Below are positions 45,008 through 53,801 of a stretch of 64,000 bases of DNA, piece by piece. Source of the stretch: Bacteroides caccae (lineage in GTDB: Bacteria; Bacteroidota; Bacteroidia; Bacteroidales; Bacteroidaceae); the NCBI RefSeq assembly GCF_002222615.2, contig NZ_CP022412.2, forward strand, positions 992,001 through 1,056,000. Direction: 5' to 3'. A program made the translations under genes and the position numbers. Positions within the stretch are counted from its first letter, which is position 1, and each line of letters begins with the position of its first letter. The notes beneath the pieces were generated by a model. The model did no database searches. It worked only from the letters and a program-made list of their open reading frames with translations, and was not told where the DNA came from.

Positions 45008-45600
45008 AGTGATCTTGATTTTTCTCCCAGATAACCTCCGTGGTGGCGTTTCGAATATTCGGCAATGGTGAATCCGGTTTCCTTCATGGTCTGTACTACC
45101 AGAATATCACCGATAACAGTCATGGCAGTAGTCGAAGTAGTAGGAGTCATACCCAGCGTACAAACTTCGGCAGGTTTACCGGTACTCAGGCAAACATCCG
45201 ATTCGTGCGCCAACGGACTATCTGGATTTCCCGTGATAACGATAAACTTCAGTTCCGGGTCCAGATTGTGAGCAAGTTGGGTAAGTTCGACGATTTCACG
45301 CGTCTTGCCGGAGTTGGAGATAAGCAGGAGCAAATCATTTTTCTGCAGGATACCCAAGTCACCATGTTGTGCTTCGCTAGGGTGCAGAAATACAGAGGGA
45401 ATACCCGTAGAACAGAAAGTGGTAGCAATGTTCATCGCAATTTGTCCGGCTTTCCCCATACCGGAAGTTACTAGTTTTCCCTTCTTCTGATGTATCTGTT
45501 CAACAATAAGTTGTACTGCTTTCTCATAAGCGTCTGTTACAGGGATATTGAGCACAGCTTGTGCTTCCTGTTGCAAAAGTTGTTTAATGGAGTCTATCAT
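44995..45600 (-). CDS. SIS-domain sugar-phosphate isomerase (KpsF/GutQ-like, no CBS domains)
   Basis: A 201-residue single SIS domain. The motifs LVTSGMGKAGQIAMNIATTF, LLLISNSGKTREIVEL and TPTTSTTAMTVIGDIL match the SIS part of D-arabinose-5-phosphate isomerases, but the two CBS domains of the full KdsD enzymes are missing. It may therefore be an arabinose-5-phosphate isomerase of the short type or act on another ketose phosphate. It is co-transcribed with a LOG-family gene upstream (four bases apart) and a PfkB kinase downstream. Confidence 0.82.
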   Translation of the reverse strand: MIDSIKQLLQQEAQAVLNIPVTDAYEKAVQLIVEQIHQKKGKLVTSGMGKAGQIAMNIATTFCSTGIPSVFLHPSEAQHGDLGILQKNDLLLLISNSGKTREIVELTQLAHNLDPELKFIVITGNPDSPLAHESDVCLSTGKPAEVCTLGMTPTTSTTAMTVIGDILVVQTMKETGFTIAEYSKRHHGGYLGEKSRSLCEK

Positions 45601-45604
45601 ATGA

Positions 45605-46138
45605 TCAGTTTATTTTTTCTTTTAGTTCATCCGGAGTGTTTGCTATTTCGTAATAGGTTGAGAAAGGTTGGCGGGCAAAGCCTTTTTCTTCCAAGGTTTT
45701 GAGTGCTTTCAGCAGCTCGTTGTAGAAACCATATTCGTTATAGAAGATAACTTTCTTGTGGTGGTAGCCAATAGAAGCGGCAGCTATAACGTGGAAAACT
45801 TCGTCGAGTGTGCCTACGCCTCCAGGCAGTGCCACCAATACATCCGACTTTTCCGTCATTATATCTTTGCGGTCGCTCAGGTTGCGGGTATGAATCACCT
45901 CGTCCAGTAGAGAGCTTACTCTACCATTTTCTTCCAGTTTGGTCGGGACTACTCCAATGACCTTACCCCCGTTTTCTTTTACGGTGCGTGCTACGCATTC
46001 CATAAGTCCGAGGTTGGCTCCTCCGTAAATCAACGTTTTGCCTGTCTGTCCTATCCATTCGCCTATTCGGCGAGCACTTTCGAAGTACATTTTGTCAATG
46101 TTTTCAGAGGCAGAACAGAAAATTCCTATCTTTTCCAT
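45605..46138 (-). CDS. LOG-family protein (TIGR00730, nucleoside-5'-monophosphate phosphoribohydrolase type)
   Basis: A 177-residue Rossmann protein from the ATG at 46138 (MEKIGIFCSASENID); the frame is open to 46192 but the family start fits 46138. It has the PGGxGTxxE motif (LPGGVGTLDEVF) and the GGANLGLMECVARTV region. Members cut N6-modified or plain AMP into the base and ribose-5-phosphate. It is first in a three-gene operon with the SIS isomerase and PfkB kinase, and divergent from the M16 peptidase gene. Confidence 0.9.
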   Translation of the reverse strand: MEKIGIFCSASENIDKMYFESARRIGEWIGQTGKTLIYGGANLGLMECVARTVKENGGKVIGVVPTKLEENGRVSSLLDEVIHTRNLSDRKDIMTEKSDVLVALPGGVGTLDEVFHVIAAASIGYHHKKVIFYNEYGFYNELLKALKTLEEKGFARQPFSTYYEIANTPDELKEKIN

Positions 46139-46162
46139 ATACGTTGTAACTGTTATAGTCCA

Positions 46163-46192
46163 CAAATATCTGCAATTTTCTATAAACAGCAA
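46163..46192 (-). promoter_or_regulatory. Probable promoter of the LOG-SIS-PfkB operon
   Basis: On the minus strand TTG (complement of 46190-46192), 19 bases, then GATATTTG (complement of 46163-46170), one mismatch to TAnnTTTG. On the plus strand a possible -7 box TATTTTTG (46205-46212) serves the divergent M16 gene. Confidence 0.5.
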
Positions 46193-46243
46193 TAAGTTTT
46201 ATTGTATTTTTGTGGCATTAATTCAATAAGGAAGTAGAAAACA

Positions 46244-47464
46244 ATGCATTGCAACGAATATACATTACCTAATGGCCTGCGTATTATCCATGAACCGACG
46301 CTTTCAAAAGTAGCTTATTGTGGTTTTGCGATTGATGCCGGCACCCGTGATGAAGCGGCAAATGAACAGGGAATGGCTCATTTTGTAGAACATCTTATTT
46401 TTAAGGGAACGGTGAAACGGAAAGCTTGGCATATTCTCAACCGAATGGAGAATGTAGGCGGTGACCTCAATGCTTATACGAATAAAGAAGAAACGGTTGT
46501 CTATTCCGCCTTCCTGACAGAACATCTGGAACGTGCGCTTGAGCTACTGGGGGATATTGTATTCCATTCTACTTTTCCGCAACATGAGATTGAAAAGGAA
46601 ACAGAAGTGATTATTGACGAAATCCAATCCTATGAAGACAATCCTTCCGAATTGATCTTCGATGATTTTGAAGATATGATATTCCGTAATCATCCGCTGG
46701 GAAGAAACATTCTGGGGAAACCGGAACTTCTGAGGAGTTTTCGCACGGAGGATGTCCTGTCCTTTACCCGTCGGTTCTATCAGCCGGGGAATATGGTATT
46801 TTTCGTTCAAGGACAATATGATTTCAAGAAAATTATCCGTCTGGCAGAAAAATATATGTCGGATATTCCTGCTGTGGAAATTGAGAACCGCCGTACGCCT
46901 CCGCCTCTTTATATTCCTGAACATTTAACGGTAACTAAAGACACACATCAGGCACATGTAATGATTGGTAGCCGTGGATATAATGCATACGACGACAAAC
47001 GTACCGCACTCTATCTGCTGAATAATATCCTCGGCGGTCCTGGAATGAACAGCAAACTGAATGTTTCTCTTCGTGAACGCAGGGGATTGGTTTATAATGT
47101 CGAATCCAATCTGACTTCTTATACCGATACAGGTGCTTTCTGCATCTACTTCGGGACGGATATTGAAGATATGGATACTTGTTTGAAATTGACCTATAAG
47201 GAACTGAAACGAATGCGGGATGTGAAAATGACTTCTTCTCAGTTGGCGGCAGCCAAGAAGCAGTTGATCGGACAAATCGGGGTGGCCTCCGATAATTTTG
47301 AGAATAATGCGTTGGGCATGGCGAAAACTTTCCTGCATTACCATAAGTACGAATCATCCGAGCTTGTCTTTAAACGTATAGAGGCTTTGACTGCAGAGAC
47401 TTTGTTGGAAGTTGCCAATGAGATGTTTGCTGAGGAATATTTGTCAACGCTGATTTACAGGTAG
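46244..47464 (+). CDS. M16 family zinc peptidase
   Basis: A 406-residue peptidase of the mitochondrial-processing-peptidase type. The inverted zinc motif HxxEH is present as HFVEHLIFKG with the downstream Glu in the NKEETVVYS to EKETEVIIDEI region. The second domain carries GPGMNSKLNVSLRERRGLVYNVES, the family's Arg/Tyr signature. There is no signal peptide, so it is probably cytoplasmic. About 400 residues fits a single catalytic unit. The 214 bases that follow, up to the DUF2264 stop, show no clear feature. Confidence 0.92.
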   Translation: MHCNEYTLPNGLRIIHEPTLSKVAYCGFAIDAGTRDEAANEQGMAHFVEHLIFKGTVKRKAWHILNRMENVGGDLNAYTNKEETVVYSAFLTEHLERALELLGDIVFHSTFPQHEIEKETEVIIDEIQSYEDNPSELIFDDFEDMIFRNHPLGRNILGKPELLRSFRTEDVLSFTRRFYQPGNMVFFVQGQYDFKKIIRLAEKYMSDIPAVEIENRRTPPPLYIPEHLTVTKDTHQAHVMIGSRGYNAYDDKRTALYLLNNILGGPGMNSKLNVSLRERRGLVYNVESNLTSYTDTGAFCIYFGTDIEDMDTCLKLTYKELKRMRDVKMTSSQLAAAKKQLIGQIGVASDNFENNALGMAKTFLHYHKYESSELVFKRIEALTAETLLEVANEMFAEEYLSTLIYR

Positions 47465-47678
47465 TATTGTGAGATTGCTATGCAGTAAAAGATAGTGGTA
47501 TACGGATTAAACCATTTGGATCCATCCCCTTGTATTAACTCTATACCGTTATACTAGAGGATAATACAGGAGGATGGTAATTGGTTATTTAATCACAACA
47601 TTTTTATTGTTTATATACAAATTTTCATGCCTTGCTAAGTTATAAAGGTTGGTTTCTGGACCATTTGATAACCCTGTT

Positions 47679-48950
47679 TTAGTATTCCACTTTGTAATCT
47701 TTGTGTAGATGTCCTCCTTTCCAAGCTTTTTTGCTAGTCCAATCTGCGTATGCATCTGTCCAAAACGGATCATCAGCGGGAAGACCGAGAGGTAGAAAAC
47801 TTAAGGTTGCCATATAAAGGCTGCCAGTGGAGGTATAACCATCAGCACATTCTGGCTGATGACCGTTGAAGCCGAGCACTAACCAACCATCCTTATCGAA
47901 GTTCTGATTTCCCTCATACATATTTCGGTGTACGGCAGTCAGGGCGCAACGTACTTGGGCGGGAGAAACGTGTGAGGGCAATTTTTTGCGTAGAGCTACG
48001 TCTGCTAACGATTGGAATGCAGCGGTACGATAAGTAACCGAACGTCCGAAAGCGGGATATGTGCCATCGGGAGCTATCATACGTTCACAAAATTCAGAGT
48101 GGCGTATCATGCGGTTCATAGCTTCGTCTAGCTCCTTCTGACTTGCCCAACGTTTAGGTAAAAGATTTTCCAGCATAGCTACCATCATAGAATGCATCAC
48201 GTAGGCGTTATAATTATCCATACTGAATGATGGACCATCACTATACCAGCCATCGCCTACATACCATTCTTTTACCTTGTTTTTACTTACACGAATACGG
48301 AACTGGTCGTATTGTACACCTTTTCCCAACAGAAATGATTCTGTTAGTCCGGTGAAGAGTAACCAGTTGTTGTAAGCACCAGTACGATCACGTAAGGATT
48401 GGAAGGATTTAATATAGCGTTCTTTTGTAACTTCATCCAATGGTTCCCATAAAGCTTTGGGGGCGCGGAGGAAGGCATGTACCAGATAGGCGGCATCTAC
48501 GATAGGTTGAGCGTGTTTGGTGAAGTTCAGTAAGTCGGGTGATGCAGGATCTACTGCATTTTTTAATCCTTTCAGTACTTCTTCACGCATCTGCTTGCGT
48601 AGTTTGCCTTCTTCTGTATCATCATCGGGGAGTGCTAGCCAAGGGGCAACCCCGGCGAGTGTGCGGCCTACAGCTTCCAGATGTGTCATGTCTTTGTAGC
48701 CTGCTGTTTCACCGCTACGGGTCTCAATGGGCATATTCTGGTGTAGTGTTCCTTCTGCGAGGTTATGGATGACAGGATATGATATTTTCCAAAGTAGCTT
48801 TACCCATATGGCGCGATCTTGGGTGCCAGTGGTTTGAATTTCCGTCATGGGAATATTCTTCTTTCCTTTTTTCTTGTCTTTGGCTTGTACTCCTATTGGC
48901 AGTAGTATTATAGCCGTTAGTAAACAGATTAGATAATTCTTTCTTTTCAT
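47679..48950 (-). CDS. DUF2264 domain-containing exported protein
   Basis: A 423-residue protein with a signal peptide (NYLICLLTAIILLPIGVQA). The DUF2264 signature is present: GAYNNWLLFTGLTESFLL, then DGWYSDGPSFSMDNYNAYVMH and HSEFCERMIAPDGTYPAFGRS. The family is predicted to be an all-helical toroid similar to glycoside hydrolases and lyases and sits in many polysaccharide utilisation loci, with uncertain enzyme activity. It lies 15 bases downstream of the GH88 gene and shares its operon. The two are divergent from susC of locus 2. Confidence 0.85.
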   Translation of the reverse strand: MKRKNYLICLLTAIILLPIGVQAKDKKKGKKNIPMTEIQTTGTQDRAIWVKLLWKISYPVIHNLAEGTLHQNMPIETRSGETAGYKDMTHLEAVGRTLAGVAPWLALPDDDTEEGKLRKQMREEVLKGLKNAVDPASPDLLNFTKHAQPIVDAAYLVHAFLRAPKALWEPLDEVTKERYIKSFQSLRDRTGAYNNWLLFTGLTESFLLGKGVQYDQFRIRVSKNKVKEWYVGDGWYSDGPSFSMDNYNAYVMHSMMVAMLENLLPKRWASQKELDEAMNRMIRHSEFCERMIAPDGTYPAFGRSVTYRTAAFQSLADVALRKKLPSHVSPAQVRCALTAVHRNMYEGNQNFDKDGWLVLGFNGHQPECADGYTSTGSLYMATLSFLPLGLPADDPFWTDAYADWTSKKAWKGGHLHKDYKVEY

Positions 48951-48965
48951 GTTTTTTCCTTTTAT

Positions 48966-50267
48966 TTATAGTGGACTTTTTCCGTCCAGCATTCGGTTAT
49001 AACGATGTAAAGCTTCGATGAAATAGTAGTCGGCATACGTTAGCGGCACATCTATTTCTGAATTGTGAGGTACGGCACCTACACTATGCATCAGTATAAA
49101 GTTTGCATTCTTACCTAGCTCGGCGCGGTAGTTGGTACTACCTAGTGCATGTAGAATCTGTTTGGCACTTTCCAGATATTTCTTGCTTTTGCTACCTTTG
49201 CTATAAGTACTCAGTTCCAGTAATGCCGAAGCTACGCAGGCTGCGGCGGAAGCGTCGCGGTAGTTATTTACCATTTTGCAGGCGTTGGAACGGATACCGG
49301 GTGTGTAACCTTCTTGAAAGGCGTTAAAGTCCCACCAGGCAACCTTGTCGGAAGGAAGGTTGGGATGATCAAGGTAGAAGTCTGCCATCTTTTCTGCAGT
49401 TTTCAAGAAGCGTTTGTCTTTCGTCTCACGGTAACACATGGTAAATCCATAGATTCCCCAAGCTTGTCCACGTGACCAGGCTGAATTATCTGAATATCCC
49501 TGAGAAGTCTCTCCTTTGATGGGCTTGCCTGTTTTTTTATCATAATATATGATGTGGAAGCAACTGTAGTCCTTACGTACTTGATGGTGCATTACTTGTT
49601 CTGCATGTGAAATAGCCACTTTACGAAAACTTTCATCACCCGTCACTTTGGAGGCATGGAATAATAGTTCTAGATTCATCATATTGTCGATGATAACAGG
49701 AAAATCATATACTTTGTCACCGTGCCAACTGCGAAATCCATTCCATGATTGAATGACTTTTGCTTGAGGGCGGAAACGTGTACAGAGTGAACGTGCCGAT
49801 TCTACTAATATGTCCTCATATTCGTCTTTTGGTGCGAAGCGATTGGCATTACCATAGCTGCAATACATCATGAATCCAATATCATGATTGTCTGTGAAGG
49901 TCTTTGCGGGTTCCATTTGATGTGTATAAACTAAGGCAGAGTCTTGCAAAGCTTTGTCGCCTGTGTAGTTTGATAGATACCATAATGTACCAGGGAAAAA
50001 GCCTGCTGTCCAAAGGTAAATACTTCCTTTGCTGGGAGTACCGTCTTTGCGTATACTGTGTGGCATGATAGCTTTTCCATTTTTTCCTTGTGCAGGGGTT
50101 TGCATCATCAAACTATATTGTTTGGTGGCGAATTCCATATTCTCTTTGATAAATGCTTTTTCTGCTTGGGGCGTTTGAGCTTGTGCGGCAGTTAGTGAAT
50201 ATGCCAATGCAGTAAGTACAATCCATCTTTGGGGGATTGCCGGATTCTTCTTTATAAATTTAATCAT
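48966..50267 (-). CDS. Glycoside hydrolase family 88 (unsaturated glucuronyl hydrolase)
   Basis: A 433-residue exported enzyme with a signal peptide (RWIVLTALAYSLTAAQA). The GH88 landmarks are present: NHDIGFMMYCSYGNANR with the first active-site Asp, IDNMMNLELLFHAS with the second, and SAWSRGQAWGIYGFTM. These enzymes hydrate the 4,5-double bond of the uronic acid left by polysaccharide lyases. That fits with the heparinase II/III-like gene in the same locus, which would supply unsaturated ends. TAACTTTG on the minus strand (complement of 50304-50311) is a probable -7 box. Confidence 0.92.
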   Translation of the reverse strand: MIKFIKKNPAIPQRWIVLTALAYSLTAAQAQTPQAEKAFIKENMEFATKQYSLMMQTPAQGKNGKAIMPHSIRKDGTPSKGSIYLWTAGFFPGTLWYLSNYTGDKALQDSALVYTHQMEPAKTFTDNHDIGFMMYCSYGNANRFAPKDEYEDILVESARSLCTRFRPQAKVIQSWNGFRSWHGDKVYDFPVIIDNMMNLELLFHASKVTGDESFRKVAISHAEQVMHHQVRKDYSCFHIIYYDKKTGKPIKGETSQGYSDNSAWSRGQAWGIYGFTMCYRETKDKRFLKTAEKMADFYLDHPNLPSDKVAWWDFNAFQEGYTPGIRSNACKMVNNYRDASAAACVASALLELSTYSKGSKSKKYLESAKQILHALGSTNYRAELGKNANFILMHSVGAVPHNSEIDVPLTYADYYFIEALHRYNRMLDGKSPL

Positions 50268-50303
50268 GTTATTAGATATTATATGTTAGATGTTTTTATG
50301 CTG

Positions 50304-50311
50304 CAAAGTTA
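50304..50311 (-). promoter_or_regulatory. Probable -7 element for GH88-DUF2264
   Basis: TAACTTTG on the minus strand fits TAnnTTTG and lies 37 bases upstream of the GH88 start. A clear -33 partner was not found, which suits a promoter that needs an activator. The rest of the 336-bp divergent region (50268-50603) holds the two short leader frames described separately. Confidence 0.45.
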
Positions 50312-50461
50312 TTCCTATATAAAATAGGTAGGGGGATATTCCGTCCATTCGAAGGGGAGTTTGTGTTTTCACTTTTGTTTTTAACGTTTTGTCCGGTAAG
50401 AAGCTTTTTTAGGAAAGAAATCGTTAATCCTCTCTCTGTTGTGTTAAAATAGATTTTTTTC

Positions 50462-50542
50462 ATGGAGAAGACAAATTCAGTACCTGAAATAGATGAAATA
50501 TCCTCTTTATTTGAATGGAATTATTCACTTTTGTGCCTGTAA
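50462..50542 (+). CDS. Possible short leader peptide ahead of susC
   Basis: An ATG frame of 26 codons (MEKTNSVPEIDEISSLFEWN and six more) ends 35 bases before a second nine-codon frame. It has no recognised family, no strong ribosome binding site, and could be chance. Confidence 0.2.
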   Translation: MEKTNSVPEIDEISSLFEWNYSLLCL

Positions 50543-50577
50543 ATAATTAACCCTTTATCTAAAATAAAACTTTTATT

Positions 50578-50607
50578 ATGAAAACAAAAAACTCTTTATT
50601 ATTATGA
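50578..50607 (+). CDS. Nine-codon upstream frame overlapping the susC start
   Basis: The frame MKTKNSLLL ends with TGA at 50605-50607, overlapping the susC ATG at 50604 (ATGA). The sequence TTTATTATGAAAA occurs around both starts, so the two initiation sites are a direct repeat about 26 bases apart. Translation of the small frame could feed ribosomes into susC. Confidence 0.35.
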   Translation: MKTKNSLLL

Positions 50608-53600
50608 AAAAGAAAAGTGGCATAATTCTTAGTGCGCTTCCTTTGTTGACTTTAGGTCTTTGTTTCATTTCGAATTCTTCATTCGCAAATGGAGTAAATG
50701 GAAATGAGGTGATTTTAGTTAATTCTATGGGAGCACAACAAAAAACGGGCGAAATCCGAGGTGTTGTTTTGGATGGAAAAACGAGTGAACCAGTTATTGG
50801 TGCAGCTGTCAAAGTAAAGGGAACTACTGTTGGTACTACTACTAATCTTGATGGTGAATTTATTTTGAAAGCATCAAAAGGAGATGTGCTTATCATTTCT
50901 TATTTGGGGTATGAGAGCAAAGAAATCAGTATAAGTCATTTGAAGACTTATACAGTTGAGTTGAGTGAAGCTACTGAATCATTGGATGAAGTGGTTGTGA
51001 CTGCTTTTGGCGTAGGACAAAAGAAAGAAAGTTTGGTTGGTGCTGTGACACAGGTGAGACCTGCTGAATTAAAGGTACCTTCTTCTAGTTTGTCTACTTC
51101 ATTTGCCGGACGTCTTTCGGGTGTCATTGCTGTACAACGTAGTGGTGAACCGGGTGCCGATGGGGCCAGTTTCTGGATTCGCGGTAAATCTACCTTTAGT
51201 GGCGCAACTGGTGCACTTATTATTTTGGATGGTGTGGAAATCAGCAGTACTGAATTGAATTCACTCGATGCTGAAGCTATCGAGAGTTTCTCTATCTTGA
51301 AAGATGCTACTGCTACTGCGCTATATGGTACACGCGGCGCCAATGGTGTAATGATTATTACTACCAAAAGTGGTAAAGATCTCGACAAGCCTATTATTAA
51401 CTTTCGCTTAGAGGGAGCCTTGACCTCGCTAACCAAAGTTCCTGAAATGGCTGATGGTGTAACCTATATGGAAGCTTATAATGAAGGAGCCGCTCGCCCC
51501 ACTTCGGCTGCTACTCCCTATAGTAGGGAAAAGATAGAAGGAACACGTGCCGGACTCAATCCCTATCTTTATCCTAATGTAGATTGGTATGATGAGATGT
51601 TCAAAAAAAATGCTTTTGCCCAGCGTGCCAACTTCAATATTCGTGGAGGTAACAAAAAAATGGACTACTTTATGAGTGTGGGTGTGAAACACAGCGATGG
51701 TAACTTGAACTCGTTGAGCGAGAAATATGGTTTCAGCTATAATAATAACATCAATGTAACCAACTACGATTTTATTAATAACTTGAATGTACAAGCGACT
51801 CCTACTACTAAACTGTCATTGGGTTTGAATGCCTCTATTAAAGATTGGAAAGGACCGAATGCTAGTACAAGTTCTTTATTTGCATCTACTATGGAACACA
51901 ATCCTGTAGACTATCCTGTTTCTTTTCCTGCTGGTTATGGATATGATACCGAAGATATTATGTGGGGGGATAAAAGTGGGGGCCCATTTGCTACCGGTGG
52001 ATATATGAATCCTGTAGCTGACTACGTGACCGGATACAAAACAAACCATACCAGTATTATTACTGCCAATTTTAAGTTGCAGCAGGATTTGGGTATGTTT
52101 ATAAAAGGATTGACATTCAATGGATTATTCTCTTACAAAAACCATTCAAGCAGTAATGCCACTCGTGTGAGTGACTATAATGCTTTTGAGGTCGCTTCTC
52201 AAAATGACGAAACCGGTGAATATACTCTTCGTAGAACGGGCAATGAACGTGGTACTGCTATTAAAACCTCGGGCTCGCATAGCGGTAACCGTAAACTCTA
52301 TCTGCAAGCTACTTTAGACTATAAACATACCTTTGGCGGTGTACACGATGTGAATGCCATGTTTTTGTTTAATCGTCAGCAGTACAATACAAATAATGTG
52401 ACTGACCTTTTTTCCTCACTGCCTGAGCGCAAACAGGGTATTGCCGGACGTGTGTCGTATGCTTACGATGGTCGCTATATGGCTGAAGCTAACTTTGGTT
52501 ACAATGGTTCGGAAAACTTTGCATCAGGTAACCGCTATGGTTTCTTCCCATCTATCGCTGTAGGATATAACATATCAAATGAGAAATTTTGGGATAATAT
52601 TCGTCCTGTGATTTCCAACTTAAAACTGCGTGGATCGTGGGGATTGGTAGGTAATGATAATACCGGAGCCGGACGATTTACTTATCTTGAAGATATTGAT
52701 TTGGGTGGTAGTCCTGGATACACTACAGGTGTCGGTGGAAACAGGGTAACTTACAAGGGACCTAAATGGTCTCGTTTCTTTAATCCAAATTTGGGATGGG
52801 AAATAGGAGAAAAGATAAATGTAGGTATTGATCTTCAACTTTATAATAGTTTTAATCTGACAGTCGAAGCATTCAAAGAGACTCGTAGAGACATCTTCTT
52901 GAGTCGAGGTAGTACAATCCCCGATTTCTTGGGTTTGAGCGGAGCAACGGTATATGCTAACTTAGGTAAGATGAAAAATATAGGTATGGATTTGTCGATA
53001 GATTATAACAAACAGGTGAACAAAGATCTTTTTCTCTCTTTCAAGGGAACATTCACCTATGCGCACAATACCATTTTGGAACGAGATGAGCCTCCTTTCC
53101 AAGAATATCCTAACTTGTCATCGGTAGGGCATTCATTAGGGCAATATTTGCTCTATATTGACAACGGATTATTCCCCGATGAAAAGACCATCCATAATAA
53201 CCCCGATCAAAAAGCTTTGGGATACACTCCACAACCTGGGGATATTTGGTATCATAATCTTCCTAACTACCGTGGTGAATATGATAATGTGATTGATGGC
53301 AATGACCGACGTTATGTGGGCAATCCGCAAGACCCGGAAATAGTATATGGTTTTGGTCCTTCTATCAAATTCAAGAAATGGGATTTCTCTTTCTTCTTTC
53401 AAGGAGTAGCTAAGACTTCAATTTTGATGAGTGGTATCCATCCTTTTGGTGAGGCACGTATCCGCGGCTTGTTTAAATACATAGCCGATGACCACTGGAC
53501 TACTGAAAACCAAAATATTGATGCCAAATATCCGCGTTTGACATTGGAAAACAATGGCAATAATACACAAAACTCAACCTATTGGTTACGTAATGGTTCG

Positions 53601-53792
53601 TTTTTGAAACTGAAAAATGCCGAAGTGGGTTATACTTTCAAAGGCTGGCGCTTCTACTTAAGCGGACAGAATCTGTTGACATTTTCCCCTTTCGATTATT
53701 GGGATCCTGAAATGGGGAGCGGTAGTGGTATGAAGTACCCCACTCAACGTATCATCAATTTTGGTATTCAAGTAACCTTTAATAATAAATAA
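50604..53792 (+). CDS. SusC/RagA-family TonB-linked outer-membrane transporter (locus 2)
   Basis: A 1062-residue transporter. After the signal peptide (GIILSALPLLTLGLCFISNSSFA) come a CarbD domain (about 48-125; GEIRGVVLDGKTSEPVIGAAVKVKG), a TonB box and plug (SLDEVVVTAFGVGQKKES, then SILKDATATALYGTRGANGVMIIT) and the barrel ending FGIQVTFNNK. Unlike the SusC at 17782 it has no STN signalling domain, so a FecR/ECF relay is not expected; control by the AraC-type regulator at the right edge is more likely. The SusD partner starts 9 bases after the stop. Confidence 0.96.
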   Translation: MKKKSGIILSALPLLTLGLCFISNSSFANGVNGNEVILVNSMGAQQKTGEIRGVVLDGKTSEPVIGAAVKVKGTTVGTTTNLDGEFILKASKGDVLIISYLGYESKEISISHLKTYTVELSEATESLDEVVVTAFGVGQKKESLVGAVTQVRPAELKVPSSSLSTSFAGRLSGVIAVQRSGEPGADGASFWIRGKSTFSGATGALIILDGVEISSTELNSLDAEAIESFSILKDATATALYGTRGANGVMIITTKSGKDLDKPIINFRLEGALTSLTKVPEMADGVTYMEAYNEGAARPTSAATPYSREKIEGTRAGLNPYLYPNVDWYDEMFKKNAFAQRANFNIRGGNKKMDYFMSVGVKHSDGNLNSLSEKYGFSYNNNINVTNYDFINNLNVQATPTTKLSLGLNASIKDWKGPNASTSSLFASTMEHNPVDYPVSFPAGYGYDTEDIMWGDKSGGPFATGGYMNPVADYVTGYKTNHTSIITANFKLQQDLGMFIKGLTFNGLFSYKNHSSSNATRVSDYNAFEVASQNDETGEYTLRRTGNERGTAIKTSGSHSGNRKLYLQATLDYKHTFGGVHDVNAMFLFNRQQYNTNNVTDLFSSLPERKQGIAGRVSYAYDGRYMAEANFGYNGSENFASGNRYGFFPSIAVGYNISNEKFWDNIRPVISNLKLRGSWGLVGNDNTGAGRFTYLEDIDLGGSPGYTTGVGGNRVTYKGPKWSRFFNPNLGWEIGEKINVGIDLQLYNSFNLTVEAFKETRRDIFLSRGSTIPDFLGLSGATVYANLGKMKNIGMDLSIDYNKQVNKDLFLSFKGTFTYAHNTILERDEPPFQEYPNLSSVGHSLGQYLLYIDNGLFPDEKTIHNNPDQKALGYTPQPGDIWYHNLPNYRGEYDNVIDGNDRRYVGNPQDPEIVYGFGPSIKFKKWDFSFFFQGVAKTSILMSGIHPFGEARIRGLFKYIADDHWTTENQNIDAKYPRLTLENNGNNTQNSTYWLRNGSFLKLKNAEVGYTFKGWRFYLSGQNLLTFSPFDYWDPEMGSGSGMKYPTQRIINFGIQVTFNNK

Positions 53793-53801
53793 GAATTCTA
53801 T

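Noticed and set aside
47585..47773. A 62-codon frame on the minus strand overlapping the DUF2264 3' end
   Set aside because: It is out of frame with DUF2264, has no family resemblance, and the overlap is better explained as a shadow.
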